DNA of 64,000 bases, taken from the NCBI RefSeq assembly GCF_006265225.1, contig NZ_VDCS01000010.1:124001-188000 (forward strand), read 5' to 3'. Every line of letters starts with the position of its first letter. The first letter of the stretch is position 1. The position numbers and the translations under genes are program-made. The notes beneath the pieces were generated by a model that was not told the DNA's origin, ran no database searches, and saw only the letters and a list, made by a program, of their open reading frames with translations. Positions 7,835 through 16,757 of the stretch are shown piece after piece. The stretch comes from Allotamlana fucoidanivorans (GTDB lineage Bacteria > Bacteroidota > Bacteroidia > Flavobacteriales > Flavobacteriaceae).

Positions 7835-9496
7835 ATGGCGAAACCTATTATGACGCCTTGGCGTCGTTTACTTGGCCTACTGCAATTAGAAAAAAAAGAC
7901 ATATTGCAAATTTTTTATTATGCCATATTTTCAGGCGTAATATCCCTGTCATTACCTCTAGGAATACAAGCCATTATTAATTTAATTCAGGGGGCTCAAG
8001 TATCTACGTCTTGGGTGGTTTTAGTTGTATTAGTTACCATAGGAGTAGCCTTTTCGGGTGCGTTACAACTCATGCAATTACGCATTATTGAAACCATTCA
8101 ACAGCGTATATTTACAAGATCATCGTTTGAATTGAGTTACCGATTCCCAAAGATTAAAATGGCTAAGCTACGCGATTATTATCCGCCTGAACTTGCCAAT
8201 CGTTTTTTTGATACTTTAACCATTCAAAAAAGTTTATCAAAAATATTAATTGATGTGCCTACCGCTATTCTTCAAATTGTTTTTGCGCTTATTCTACTAT
8301 CCTTTTACCATCCATTCTTTATCGTTTTTGGCTTACTGCTTCTTATGCTCATTTTTGTAGTATTTAAATTCACAGCACGTAAAGGACTAGAAACTAGCTT
8401 AAAAGAATCAAAAAACAAATATAAAGTAGCACACTGGATTCAAGAAATTGCCAGAACGGTAATCAGTTTTAAACTATCAGGAAGCACAAACTTGGGAATC
8501 TCAAAAAATGATGACTTAGTATATAATTACCTTATAGCAAGAGAAAACCATTTTAAAATATTAATGCTTCAGTTTATACAAATGATTAGCTTTAAGGTTA
8601 TTGTAACAGCAAGCTTATTATTAATTGGAGGTGCTTTAGTTTTAAATCAGGAAATGAATATTGGGCAGTTCGTGGCTGCCGAGATTATTATTCTTCTCGT
8701 TATCGCCTCTGTTGAAAAGCTTATTTTAGGTTTAGAATCTTTCTATGACACCTTAACATCTTTAGAAAAAATAGGTGAAATAGTTGACAAAGATTTAGAG
8801 AGTCAAACAGGTAGCAGACCACAATTTTCAAAAGGCATTCATATTGAATTAGATCATGCTTCTTACGAAGTTTCAAATCGTGATAAGCATATATTGAAAG
8901 ACATTTCACTTAAAATTAATCCTAATAGCAGAATTCTAGTAAAAGGTGAAAGTGGTGCTGGAAAATCAACGTTGCTCCGATTAATTTCTGGCGTTATTGA
9001 GGCTACATCTGGTAATGTATACATAAACGACATGTCTATAAGTAGTTTACATTTAAACTTCTATAGATCGCAACTTGGCTTGTCTTTATCTGATGAAACT
9101 CCTTTTGAAGGTTCTATTAAAGACAATTTAACTTTTGGCAATCCATTAATAACCGATGACGACATTTTTGAGGTAATAGATCTGGTTGGACTGAAATCGT
9201 TTATAAAAGAGCAACCTGAAGGACTAGACACCATACTTTATCCAGATGGAAAACGCATGTCATACACACTTTCAAAGAAACTTGTATTGGCAAGAGCCAT
9301 TTTAAAGAAGCCAAAGGTTTTAATTCTTGAAGATCCCCTAGATCGATTTAACAAAGCTGAAACCGTATCTATTGTTAGATACTTAACTCATAAAGATCGC
9401 CCGTGGGCTTTGGTGGTTGTAGCTAGTAGCAGTGCTTGGAGTAATGAGTGTTCTGAAATAATAACCCTAGAAAAAGGTAGAATAAAAAACGATTAA
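7835..9496 (+). CDS. ABC exporter half-transporter with a degenerate ATPase domain
   Basis: 553 residues: a membrane domain of about six helices (residues 25-300) and a nucleotide-binding domain (about 335-553) in type I exporter order. Walker A is intact (GESGAGKST, 371-379). The other motifs are not: the Q-loop Gln is Ser419, the LSGGQ signature reads MSYTL (475-479), Walker B ends Glu499-Asp500 in place of Asp-Glu, the D-loop SALD reads DRFN, and the switch His is Ser531. There is no N-terminal peptidase domain. With HlyD and TolC partners it should span both membranes. ATP binding looks possible; normal hydrolysis is doubtful from sequence. Confidence 0.88.
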   Translation: MAKPIMTPWRRLLGLLQLEKKDILQIFYYAIFSGVISLSLPLGIQAIINLIQGAQVSTSWVVLVVLVTIGVAFSGALQLMQLRIIETIQQRIFTRSSFELSYRFPKIKMAKLRDYYPPELANRFFDTLTIQKSLSKILIDVPTAILQIVFALILLSFYHPFFIVFGLLLLMLIFVVFKFTARKGLETSLKESKNKYKVAHWIQEIARTVISFKLSGSTNLGISKNDDLVYNYLIARENHFKILMLQFIQMISFKVIVTASLLLIGGALVLNQEMNIGQFVAAEIIILLVIASVEKLILGLESFYDTLTSLEKIGEIVDKDLESQTGSRPQFSKGIHIELDHASYEVSNRDKHILKDISLKINPNSRILVKGESGAGKSTLLRLISGVIEATSGNVYINDMSISSLHLNFYRSQLGLSLSDETPFEGSIKDNLTFGNPLITDDDIFEVIDLVGLKSFIKEQPEGLDTILYPDGKRMSYTLSKKLVLARAILKKPKVLILEDPLDRFNKAETVSIVRYLTHKDRPWALVVVASSSAWSNECSEIITLEKGRIKND

Positions 9497-9499
9497 GTC

Positions 9500-10858
9500 A
9501 TGCTAAACATTTCTCATAACCAGTTGAATAAAACCATTGACTTATCAAAATTTAAGTCTGGCAAAAACGTTATAGACAAAACTTACTATAAGTATATTAA
9601 CAAGTTTCTGTTAACAGCGGCTGTTATTTTAGTCATTGTTCTTTTTCTCCCTTGGACACAAAACATTACAGGGTCGGGTATGGTAACTACCTTAAAACCA
9701 AATCAAAGACCTCAACACATCATGTCTCAAATTCCTGGTAGAATTGAAGAGTGGTATGTTATGGAAGGGGACTCTGTAAAAAAAGGAGATACCATTTTAA
9801 GAATTTCAGAAATTAAAAGCGAATACTTTGATGACAAACTAGTTGAACGAACCAATGAACAAATTCAAGCAAAAGCATCATCAGTTACAGCTTATGGTGG
9901 TAAAGTTGAAGCGTTAAAGCGACAAATTATCGCTCTACAAAATGAACAAAAACTTAAGTTACAACAAACGGAAAATAAGTTGCTTCAGGCTCATTTAAAA
10001 GTAAAAAGTGATAGTATAGATTTAGAAGCTGCTAAAACCAACTTAACCATTGCGCAACGTCAGTATGACCGCATAGAAACGCTGCAAAATGAAGGCTTAA
10101 AAGCCCTTAAAGATGTTGAAGAAAAAAGGCTAAAACTTCAGGAAACGCAAGCAAAACTCATTTCTCAAGAAAACAAATATGTAGCAAGTAAAAATGACGT
10201 TATTAACGCTAAAATTGAATTATCAAGAGTAAAAGCTACATATAGTGATAAAATTTCAAAGGCCCAAAGCGATATGTATACGGCCCAATCTGGAGGTTTT
10301 GATGCTAAAGCTCAGGTTACCAAATTAGAAAACACCTACTCTAATTATAAAAAGCGCAATAGCCTCCTTTTTGTAACAGCACCGCAAGACGGGTTTATCA
10401 ATAAAACCGTCACCGATGGTATTGGTGTTACCTTTAAAGAAGGAGAAGAACTGGTTAGCATTATGCCAGCAAATTATGAACTCGCCGTTGAAACCTATGT
10501 AAGACCTATTGACCTACCGCTTTTACACAAAGGCGAAAAAGTAAGAGTACAGTTTGATGGTTGGCCCGCTATTGTTTTCAGTGGTTGGCCTAATGTTTCT
10601 TACGGCACGTATGGAGCCAAGGTGGTGGCTATTCAAAATTTCACAAATGAAGATGGTAACTATAGAGTACTTCTGGCTCCTGATGAACAGGATCATGAGT
10701 GGCCCAAGGCCATAGGTGTGGGATCTGGAGCAAGAACCATAGCACTGCTAGAAGATGTCCCTATTTGGTTTGAATTATGGAGACAAATTAATAGTTTTCC
10801 TCCCAACTATTACAAACCAGAAGGAACCCTTGATAAAGTCACTAAAAAAAATAAATAA
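9500..10858 (+). CDS. HlyD-family membrane fusion protein
   Basis: 452 residues with one N-terminal membrane helix (about 33-51), a split lipoyl/barrel-sandwich region (first half around 65-110, second half FVTAPQDGFINKT near 293-305) and a long coiled coil (about 120-285) with many Lys, Glu and Gln. Such proteins bridge an inner-membrane ABC exporter to an outer-membrane TolC. It lies 3 bp after the ABC gene and overlaps tolC by one base, consistent with a three-part exporter. The substrate is unknown. Confidence 0.93.
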   Translation: MLNISHNQLNKTIDLSKFKSGKNVIDKTYYKYINKFLLTAAVILVIVLFLPWTQNITGSGMVTTLKPNQRPQHIMSQIPGRIEEWYVMEGDSVKKGDTILRISEIKSEYFDDKLVERTNEQIQAKASSVTAYGGKVEALKRQIIALQNEQKLKLQQTENKLLQAHLKVKSDSIDLEAAKTNLTIAQRQYDRIETLQNEGLKALKDVEEKRLKLQETQAKLISQENKYVASKNDVINAKIELSRVKATYSDKISKAQSDMYTAQSGGFDAKAQVTKLENTYSNYKKRNSLLFVTAPQDGFINKTVTDGIGVTFKEGEELVSIMPANYELAVETYVRPIDLPLLHKGEKVRVQFDGWPAIVFSGWPNVSYGTYGAKVVAIQNFTNEDGNYRVLLAPDEQDHEWPKAIGVGSGARTIALLEDVPIWFELWRQINSFPPNYYKPEGTLDKVTKKNK

Positions 10859-12249
10859 TGAGAACAATAATCCTCTTATTCGTGTTCTTTACTTCCATAT
10901 GTACCGCACAGGATAGTACATCTGTAATCACCTTATCAGAGTACTTAGGGTATGTTAAATCCTTTCATCCCATTGTAAAACAGGCTCATTTGGTTATTAG
11001 TGAAAGTGAAGCCAAATTATTGAAATCACGTGGTGCTTTTGATCCCAAATTAGAAGTAGATTATGATAGAAAAAAATTCAAAAACACCGAATATTATGAC
11101 AAACTAAATGCCGCATTTAAAATCCCCACTTGGTTTGGTGTTGAATTGAAAGGTAATTTTGAAGAAAATACAGGTGCTTATTTAAATCCAGAATCAAATG
11201 TTCCTATTGACGGTTTGTATAGTGTTGGTGTTTCTGTCTCTGTAGCAAAAGGTTTGCTCACCAACCAACGTATGGCTATGCTAAGACAAGGAAAACTTTT
11301 TGTAAAACAGGCAAAGGCAGATCAAAAACTACTGGTTAATAACATTTTATATGAGGCTACTAAAACCTATTTCAATTGGCTTAAAACCTACAACGAAAAA
11401 CAAGTTTATAATGACTTTTTAAAAAATGCACAATTGAGATTTGATGGTATAAAGAAAGGTTATGAAGTAGGGGACAAACCAGCCATTGACACTTTAGAGG
11501 CAAGAATAGCATTAAACAACCGAAAATTAAGCCTTGAAAAAGCACGTATTAAATTCATTAAGTCGTCTTTAGAATTATCCAACTATCTGTGGTTAAATGA
11601 CAATACACCCATAGAAATAAAAGAAGGCATTATTCCGGATGTGAATACTGTTGCTATTATTGACAACACATTAAATACCTCAGCACTTGATGTTGAAAGT
11701 CTTATTTTAGACGAGCACCCAAAGCTTCAGTCCTTAGATTTTAAGTTTCAAAGTTTAACCATTGACAAACGCTTAAAAGCAAACAATTTATTGCCTCAAA
11801 TAGATTTGCAGTACAATTTTTTATCAGAAACACCAGACATTGCCAGTTCGTTTAACACCGCAGCATACAAAAGTGGTGTAAACATTAGTTTTCCACTTTT
11901 CTTGAGAAAAGAACGAGGAGACTTAAAACTGGCTAAATTAAAAATACAAGACACCCAGTTTGAAATTCAATCAACCCGTGTGGCTTTAAAAAATAAAATT
12001 GAAGCCATTAATCAAGAATTAAAATCATTTGAAATTCAAACCAATTACACCTTTGATATTGTTGAAGATTACAAGAATATGCTAAATGCAGAAGAGCGTA
12101 AGTTCTTTGTTGGCGAAAGTTCACTTTTTTTAGTTAATTCTCGCGAATCAAAACTCATCGATGCAAAACTTAAAGCCATTTCATTAGAAAATGAATATTT
12201 TATTACAAAAGCCAATTTGTTCAATATTCTGGCTGCATCTACATTATAA
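10858..12249 (+). CDS. TolC-family outer membrane efflux protein
   Basis: 463 residues; signal peptide to about residue 17 (ending CTAQ), then two related helical/strand halves typical of TolC, with long amphipathic stretches such as LKTYNEKQVYNDFLKN. It forms the outer-membrane channel of the exporter encoded by the two genes before it. Its ATG overlaps the hlyD stop (TAATG). A strong terminator follows at 12251-12280. Confidence 0.92.
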   Translation: MRTIILLFVFFTSICTAQDSTSVITLSEYLGYVKSFHPIVKQAHLVISESEAKLLKSRGAFDPKLEVDYDRKKFKNTEYYDKLNAAFKIPTWFGVELKGNFEENTGAYLNPESNVPIDGLYSVGVSVSVAKGLLTNQRMAMLRQGKLFVKQAKADQKLLVNNILYEATKTYFNWLKTYNEKQVYNDFLKNAQLRFDGIKKGYEVGDKPAIDTLEARIALNNRKLSLEKARIKFIKSSLELSNYLWLNDNTPIEIKEGIIPDVNTVAIIDNTLNTSALDVESLILDEHPKLQSLDFKFQSLTIDKRLKANNLLPQIDLQYNFLSETPDIASSFNTAAYKSGVNISFPLFLRKERGDLKLAKLKIQDTQFEIQSTRVALKNKIEAINQELKSFEIQTNYTFDIVEDYKNMLNAEERKFFVGESSLFLVNSRESKLIDAKLKAISLENEYFITKANLFNILAASTL

Positions 12250-12250
12250 G

Positions 12251-12280
12251 AAAAGGAGACATCTAAAAGTATCTCCTTTT
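12251..12280. terminator. Bidirectional intrinsic terminator between tolC and uspA
   Basis: AAAAGGAGA (12251-12259) pairs with TCTCCTTTT (12272-12280) around a 12-nt loop. The A/T ends provide U-tracts for both converging transcripts (tolC on +, uspA on -). Confidence 0.75.
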
Positions 12281-12320
12281 CATTTGAGTTAGTCACTACT
12301 TATAACTACAATGAGCTATG

Positions 12321-13154
12321 TTATATTTTGAATGTGATAACAGGTAATGTTGAGTGGTTAGCCACATCCTCTCCTACACTTCCTTCAAAAAAGTGCGCTA
12401 ATCCCTTTTTTCCATGTGTAGGCATGGCTATCAAATCTGCACCAATTTTATTAGCGCAGTTTAGAACGCCATCCTCAACAGTATAATCTGACACGTAATG
12501 CACATCTTTCATTTTACCTAAATGACCTTCCGCTTTTGTAAAAAACTTTACAACTTGATTTTCTATCTCAACGGTACTTTTAAATCTATCATTAGGCAAA
12601 TTAACATACACCATATATACTTTCGAGTTCATTTTTTCAAACAATTTAACCGCCTTCAAATAAGATGGTATATTTTTCTCCGAAAAATCACTTGCCAGTA
12701 CAACCACTCCAAAATCTACATTCATCAAATTATTCTTAACCACCAAAACAGGTATATCTGCACTTCTTACAACACGTTCTGTATTCGATCCTATAAAAAA
12801 TTCTTTAAATCCGCTTGCGCCATGTGATCCCATTACAATCAAATCGGCATCATTTTTTAAAGCGACATCATTCACTTCACTAAACACCTTAAAATGTTTA
12901 ATTATAGGTACTACCTTGACATCTTGTAAATAATCTTTGTTTAAAAATTCTTCAAATTTTTTCTCTGCCAATTGAATGAAAAAAACGGCTTTTTGGTTTT
13001 GAAGTCCATCAGATGCAGAAAGCATAATATCAGACATTTCGAGCATATGTAAAGCTAAAAGCTCCGCATTGTATTTTTTGGCCAACTTGGCTGCAGTTTC
13101 TAAAGCGTATTCTGAGTGTTTAGAAAAATCAATAGGAACAATAATTCGTTTCAT
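12321..13154 (-). CDS. uspA: Universal stress protein with two Usp domains
   Basis: 277 residues from ATG 13154 (MKRIIVPIDFSKHSEYALE); the open frame reaches 13175 but the extension is not conserved in type. Two tandem Usp folds: the first ends with the ATP-binding pattern GSHGASGFKEFFIGSNTE, the second with PTHGKKGLAHFFEGSVGE. Tandem Usp proteins bind ATP or other nucleotides in stress and oxygen or energy limitation. It follows hemN by 64 bp on the same strand, so it probably shares the Fnr-like hemN promoter, which fits a role in low oxygen. Confidence 0.9.
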   Translation of the reverse strand: MKRIIVPIDFSKHSEYALETAAKLAKKYNAELLALHMLEMSDIMLSASDGLQNQKAVFFIQLAEKKFEEFLNKDYLQDVKVVPIIKHFKVFSEVNDVALKNDADLIVMGSHGASGFKEFFIGSNTERVVRSADIPVLVVKNNLMNVDFGVVVLASDFSEKNIPSYLKAVKLFEKMNSKVYMVYVNLPNDRFKSTVEIENQVVKFFTKAEGHLGKMKDVHYVSDYTVEDGVLNCANKIGADLIAMPTHGKKGLAHFFEGSVGEDVANHSTLPVITFKI

Positions 13155-13218
13155 GAGTCTTGGTTTTAATCCCAATATCTCGGGATGTTATACAAATATC
13201 AATACAATCACATAACTG

Positions 13219-14583
13219 CTACACCGTCATTGAAAACAACTGCGTATCTGGTTTATTTCGTTGCAATAACACATCAAAAGCCATACAAATGTTTCTAACA
13301 AATGGTTGTCCTTTTAATGTCACCTTTACAGATTGCTCATCAATTGTTAACAATCCGTCATTTTCCATTTCCTTTAAGCGAATTAAAGCATCTGGCAATT
13401 CATTAAAATACCCTTCATCAGAGTGCCATGATGTTTCAAACTGACACATCAAATTGAGAATATGTCGTCGTATAATCAAATCTTCATCATTCAAAATATG
13501 ACCTCTATAAACAGGTATGGTATTCTCTTTAAGATGATCATAATACGCCTCGATTGATTTTACATTTTGCGCAAACCCATACCAGCTATCACTTATTGAT
13601 GACACTCCTAAACCAATCATGGCTTGTGTTTTTGAAGCAGTATACCCCATAAAATTACGATGCAACCTTCTTGTTTTCATCGATTCATAAAGAGAATCAG
13701 AGGTTAAAGCAAAATGATCCATACCTATTTCCTCATATCCTACTTCGGCTAACAACTGCTTGCCTAATTCATATTGACTACGCTTTAAGTCGGCCGACGG
13801 CAAATCTGACTCTTTGAAGCCACGTTGTCCATTCCCTTTTATCCATGGAACATGAGCGTAGCTATAAAATGCCAGTCTATCAGGCAAGAGGGCTTTTGTT
13901 TTCATAATCGTTTCCTTAACATGCTCTAAGGTTTGAAAAGGCAACCCGAAAATAATATCATGTCCTACAGAGGTATAACCTATGACTCTTGCCAATGCTG
14001 TTGCCTTTTTTACATTTTCAAAAGGCTGAATTCTGTGAATCGCTTTTTGCACCGTTTCATTATAATCTTGAACGCCGTAACTTACACGTCTAAATCCTAC
14101 ATCATATAACGCTTGTAAATGCTCTCGAGTTGTATTATTAGGGTGTCCTTCAAAACTAAACTCGTGGTCTTCTGCTTTTATAGCATCTTTTAAAATACCC
14201 TCTATTAATTGCTTTAAATGGTCTGGACTAAAAAAAGTAGGGGTACCTCCACCCAAATGCAATTCTTTTATAATGGGCTTTTCGTCAAACAGCTCTAAAT
14301 ATAGTTGCCATTCTTTTAGTACCGCCTCAATATAGGGAGATTCTACGCTATGTTGTTTTGTAATGCGCTTATTACAGCCACAAAAGGTGCACAAACTTTC
14401 ACAAAATGGTAAATGAATATAAAGGCTTATCCCTTCCTTTGAATTACTTTCTATAAATGATTGCTTTAACGATAATTTCCATTGTTCTAATGAAAATGTA
14501 GCATTATCCCAGTATGGCACCGTTGGGTAACTTGTATAACGAGGACCTGCAATATTATATTTATTGACTAATGAATTTAACAT
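13219..14583 (-). CDS. hemN: Oxygen-independent coproporphyrinogen III dehydrogenase
   Basis: 454 residues, normal HemN length. Radical-SAM motif CESLCTFC with Cys61, Cys65, Cys68 and the HemN-specific extra Cys70; the GGGTPTF motif follows at about 110-116, and a C-terminal HemN domain closes the protein. It oxidatively decarboxylates coproporphyrinogen III in heme synthesis without O2. Its promoter carries a -7 box TATTTTTG and an ATGA-N6-TCAT repeat centred 33 bp upstream, as in the ccoS promoter, so low-oxygen induction is likely. Divergent from a YceI lipoprotein. Confidence 0.96.
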   Translation of the reverse strand: MLNSLVNKYNIAGPRYTSYPTVPYWDNATFSLEQWKLSLKQSFIESNSKEGISLYIHLPFCESLCTFCGCNKRITKQHSVESPYIEAVLKEWQLYLELFDEKPIIKELHLGGGTPTFFSPDHLKQLIEGILKDAIKAEDHEFSFEGHPNNTTREHLQALYDVGFRRVSYGVQDYNETVQKAIHRIQPFENVKKATALARVIGYTSVGHDIIFGLPFQTLEHVKETIMKTKALLPDRLAFYSYAHVPWIKGNGQRGFKESDLPSADLKRSQYELGKQLLAEVGYEEIGMDHFALTSDSLYESMKTRRLHRNFMGYTASKTQAMIGLGVSSISDSWYGFAQNVKSIEAYYDHLKENTIPVYRGHILNDEDLIIRRHILNLMCQFETSWHSDEGYFNELPDALIRLKEMENDGLLTIDEQSVKVTLKGQPFVRNICMAFDVLLQRNKPDTQLFSMTV

Positions 14584-14600
14584 ACCTAACCATTCTACTT

Positions 14601-14608
14601 CAAAAATA
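14601..14608 (-). promoter_or_regulatory. -7 promoter box for hemN
   Basis: On the minus strand TATTTTTG, a full match to TAnnTTTG, 17 bp before the hemN ATG. The Fnr-like repeat at 14631-14644 is centred 33 bp further upstream. Confidence 0.6.
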
Positions 14609-14630
14609 TGACATAAAAGTACTTTAAAAT

Positions 14631-14644
14631 ATGATATAAGTCAT
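14631..14644. promoter_or_regulatory. Crp/Fnr-like inverted repeat between hemN and the YceI gene
   Basis: ATGATATAAGTCAT, same ATGA-N6-TCAT form as before ccoS. It is 33 bp (centre to centre) from the hemN -7 box and 43 bp from a weaker -7-like box TAATTTCG at 14677-14684 facing the YceI gene, exactly one helical turn more. It could act on both divergent genes. Confidence 0.6.
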
Positions 14645-14706
14645 GGGAGATATTTGCTTTTACGTTATGAATGACTTAATTTCGAATATTCAAAAAAACA
14701 AGAAAA

Positions 14707-15330
14707 ATGAAAAATTTAAGTATCCTTTTTATTGCTATAGCTATCGGTTTAACGTCTTGTAAGAATGATAAAAAAGAAGTTAAAAAAGAAGCCGAGGAAA
14801 CCACTATAACTGCTGAAAAATTTGTAGTTAAACCAGAAGCCACTTCAGTAACATGGACCGCTTATAAAACAACAGATAAAAAAGGAGTTGGTGGAGAGTT
14901 TACCGTTTTAAAATTTGACAACAAAGAAGGAGCATCTGTAGAAGAGGCCTTAAATAACTTAAGTTTTTCAATTCCAGTTAGCAGCCTCTTTACGAAAGAT
15001 GAAGGGAGAGATGCCAAAATAAAAGAGTTCTTTTTTGGAGCTATGCTTAATACCGATTTAATAACAGGCATTATAAAATATGAAGGAAATACGGCTGTAG
15101 CCTCATTAACTATGAACGGGGTTACCCATGATTTGCCTTTAAATGTTTCTATCACCGATGAAAGAAGAGTTAGCCTAACAGGCACCATGAACTTAAAAGA
15201 CTGGGATGCTTTAAGAGCACTAGCTTCATTGAATAAAGTATGTTTTGATCTACACAAAGGTGAAGACGGTATTAGTAAAACCTGGGAAGACGTTGCCATT
15301 GAGGTAAACACCTTTTTACGTAAAAATTAA
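14707..15330 (+). CDS. YceI-family lipoprotein
   Basis: 207 residues. Lipoprotein signal peptide with lipobox LTSC (Cys18) and a charged linker, then a YceI domain (about 42-205) of lipocalin-like beta structure, seen in segments such as SVTWTAYKTTDKKGVGGEF and SLTMNGVTHDLPLNV. YceI proteins bind isoprenoid or other lipids in a hydrophobic tunnel; the ligand here is unknown. The start ATG is preceded by an A-rich stretch as usual in this phylum. It faces away from hemN and may share the Fnr-like box. A hairpin follows at 15379-15418. Confidence 0.88.
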   Translation: MKNLSILFIAIAIGLTSCKNDKKEVKKEAEETTITAEKFVVKPEATSVTWTAYKTTDKKGVGGEFTVLKFDNKEGASVEEALNNLSFSIPVSSLFTKDEGRDAKIKEFFFGAMLNTDLITGIIKYEGNTAVASLTMNGVTHDLPLNVSITDERRVSLTGTMNLKDWDALRALASLNKVCFDLHKGEDGISKTWEDVAIEVNTFLRKN

Positions 15331-15378
15331 AACCATAACATGTCCAGATAGCATATTATAAATAGGCTTTTCTGCAAG

Positions 15379-15418
15379 ATTAAGGTGGGCTAAGAATGTA
15401 TTTTCAGCCCACCTTAAT
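15379..15418 (+). terminator. Perfect 13-bp hairpin after the YceI gene
   Basis: ATTAAGGTGGGCT (15379-15391) pairs with AGCCCACCTTAAT (15406-15418) around a 14-nt loop. The U-tract is poor (GGTATATATA follows), so termination is likely but not certain. Confidence 0.6.
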
Positions 15419-15524
15419 GGTATATATAAACAGCTTTTACTTTAAAAACACAATTTCATAGAGTAAGAGTTGGGCTTTATTTTTCTGAAAATACTATTTT
15501 TACAACATCATTATAACTGTTATC

Positions 15525-16697
15525 ATGAACCCTTCATCGGCTGGTTGGATAAAAAAAGTGCTCAATGAAATTACTAAAAACAATTTGTTTTTAAGTTTTA
15601 GTCAGGAGCAATTTTATGATGAACTTAGGCACAGTGGTTTTATCTATGGAACCAATTTAGATGTCGTTGCTCAAGTTTTTCCAAAACGAGATTTAACTGA
15701 GGAAGAACTGTGTAAAGTTAATTTCTTACTGGCTTTATTTTACAGCTATACAAATACAAAAACAGACATTCCCTTTGTTGAAAGCATTATTAATTTTTAT
15801 ACAACTATTGATGATATTAAGACCTCCTTTTTTGAAGAGTTATTAGGCGACAAAAAATCAAGCGAACAACTTGAAAAAATTATTCACAAACGTATTCAAA
15901 TTGACGATAATATACTAACCAAAAATTTTAATTATTTTGTTATTAATGCGTTGCTCTATGTTGATGTTTTAGCTTTTAACGTGTTTTTAAAATCGAAAAC
16001 TATTAAACTTGACTATTTAAAACATCTAGAAGCTTCTATTGTTGCTATTACACTTGATGTTTTAAATTCAAAAGAATTAAAAAACCAATATGATGAAAGC
16101 TTAATTAAACTTTTTGAATCGTCTTTAAGATACCGAGATGCAAAAACCATTTCGTATGAAAAAGCCGTTAAGCATGTAAAAAACGAACAGGAAAAGTTTT
16201 ATCTTTTAGATTTGGCTTGCATGGCTACTTGGAGCGACCAAATGATTGACCTTAAAGAACAACAATTTTTAGAAAAATTAGGGGCAGATTTACAACTAGA
16301 ACTTTCAAGAATAAATCAATCTATCAGATCTGTTAATAAATTTTATTCTAGCAATAAAGAAAAGATACCCCTGTTAAGTTCAAAAAATATTGTTCAAAGT
16401 TTTTATAATAATTCTAGTAAAATGGTTCATAAACTTATTACTAGAAACAGCAAACGCTTATATCAGGAAATAAAAGACAGTAAAGAGCTTATGGTTCTTA
16501 TATCACAGTCTACGATAAGAGATTTAACAAAAGAAGAACAAAAAAAGGTACAAGAGCAACTCTTAGATATTTTTAAATCTATTCCTAGTTTAGCCATTTT
16601 TTTATTACCTGGTGGCGCCTTGTTATTACCTTTGGTAGTTAAGTTTATCCCGAAACTTTTACCGTCTGCTTTTGATGAAAACCGGATTAATGATTAA
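15525..16697 (+). CDS. LETM1-related protein with a TerB-like middle
   Basis: 390 residues with no signal peptide. The middle (about 225-255, LLDLACMATWSDQMIDLKEQ) resembles the acidic helical TerB/tellurite-type pattern. The C-terminus (about 325-385) resembles the LETM1 ribosome-binding-like region: STIRDLTKEEQKKVQEQL then a hydrophobic GGALLLPLVVKFIPKLLP segment. Flavobacterial relatives are labelled LETM1-related biofilm-associated proteins, but the molecular role is not settled. LETM1 itself is a mitochondrial ion-exchange factor. It stands alone between two hairpin-bounded regions. Confidence 0.7.
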   Translation: MNPSSAGWIKKVLNEITKNNLFLSFSQEQFYDELRHSGFIYGTNLDVVAQVFPKRDLTEEELCKVNFLLALFYSYTNTKTDIPFVESIINFYTTIDDIKTSFFEELLGDKKSSEQLEKIIHKRIQIDDNILTKNFNYFVINALLYVDVLAFNVFLKSKTIKLDYLKHLEASIVAITLDVLNSKELKNQYDESLIKLFESSLRYRDAKTISYEKAVKHVKNEQEKFYLLDLACMATWSDQMIDLKEQQFLEKLGADLQLELSRINQSIRSVNKFYSSNKEKIPLLSSKNIVQSFYNNSSKMVHKLITRNSKRLYQEIKDSKELMVLISQSTIRDLTKEEQKKVQEQLLDIFKSIPSLAIFLLPGGALLLPLVVKFIPKLLPSAFDENRIND

Positions 16698-16757
16698 AAA
16701 CTGTACTATTTAGTTTTTTTCATTTAGTTTTACACAGTCTACAAATGAAATACCAGC

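Noticed and set aside
7835-12249. Bacteriocin (peptidase-type) or RTX secretion system
   Set aside because: The ABC protein lacks the N-terminal C39 peptidase domain, and no RTX substrate or small leader peptide gene is nearby.
14862-15311. 149-codon antisense ORF opposite the YceI gene
   Set aside because: It is the mirror of a well-supported coding frame with a signal peptide and family match; the antisense protein has no recognisable features.
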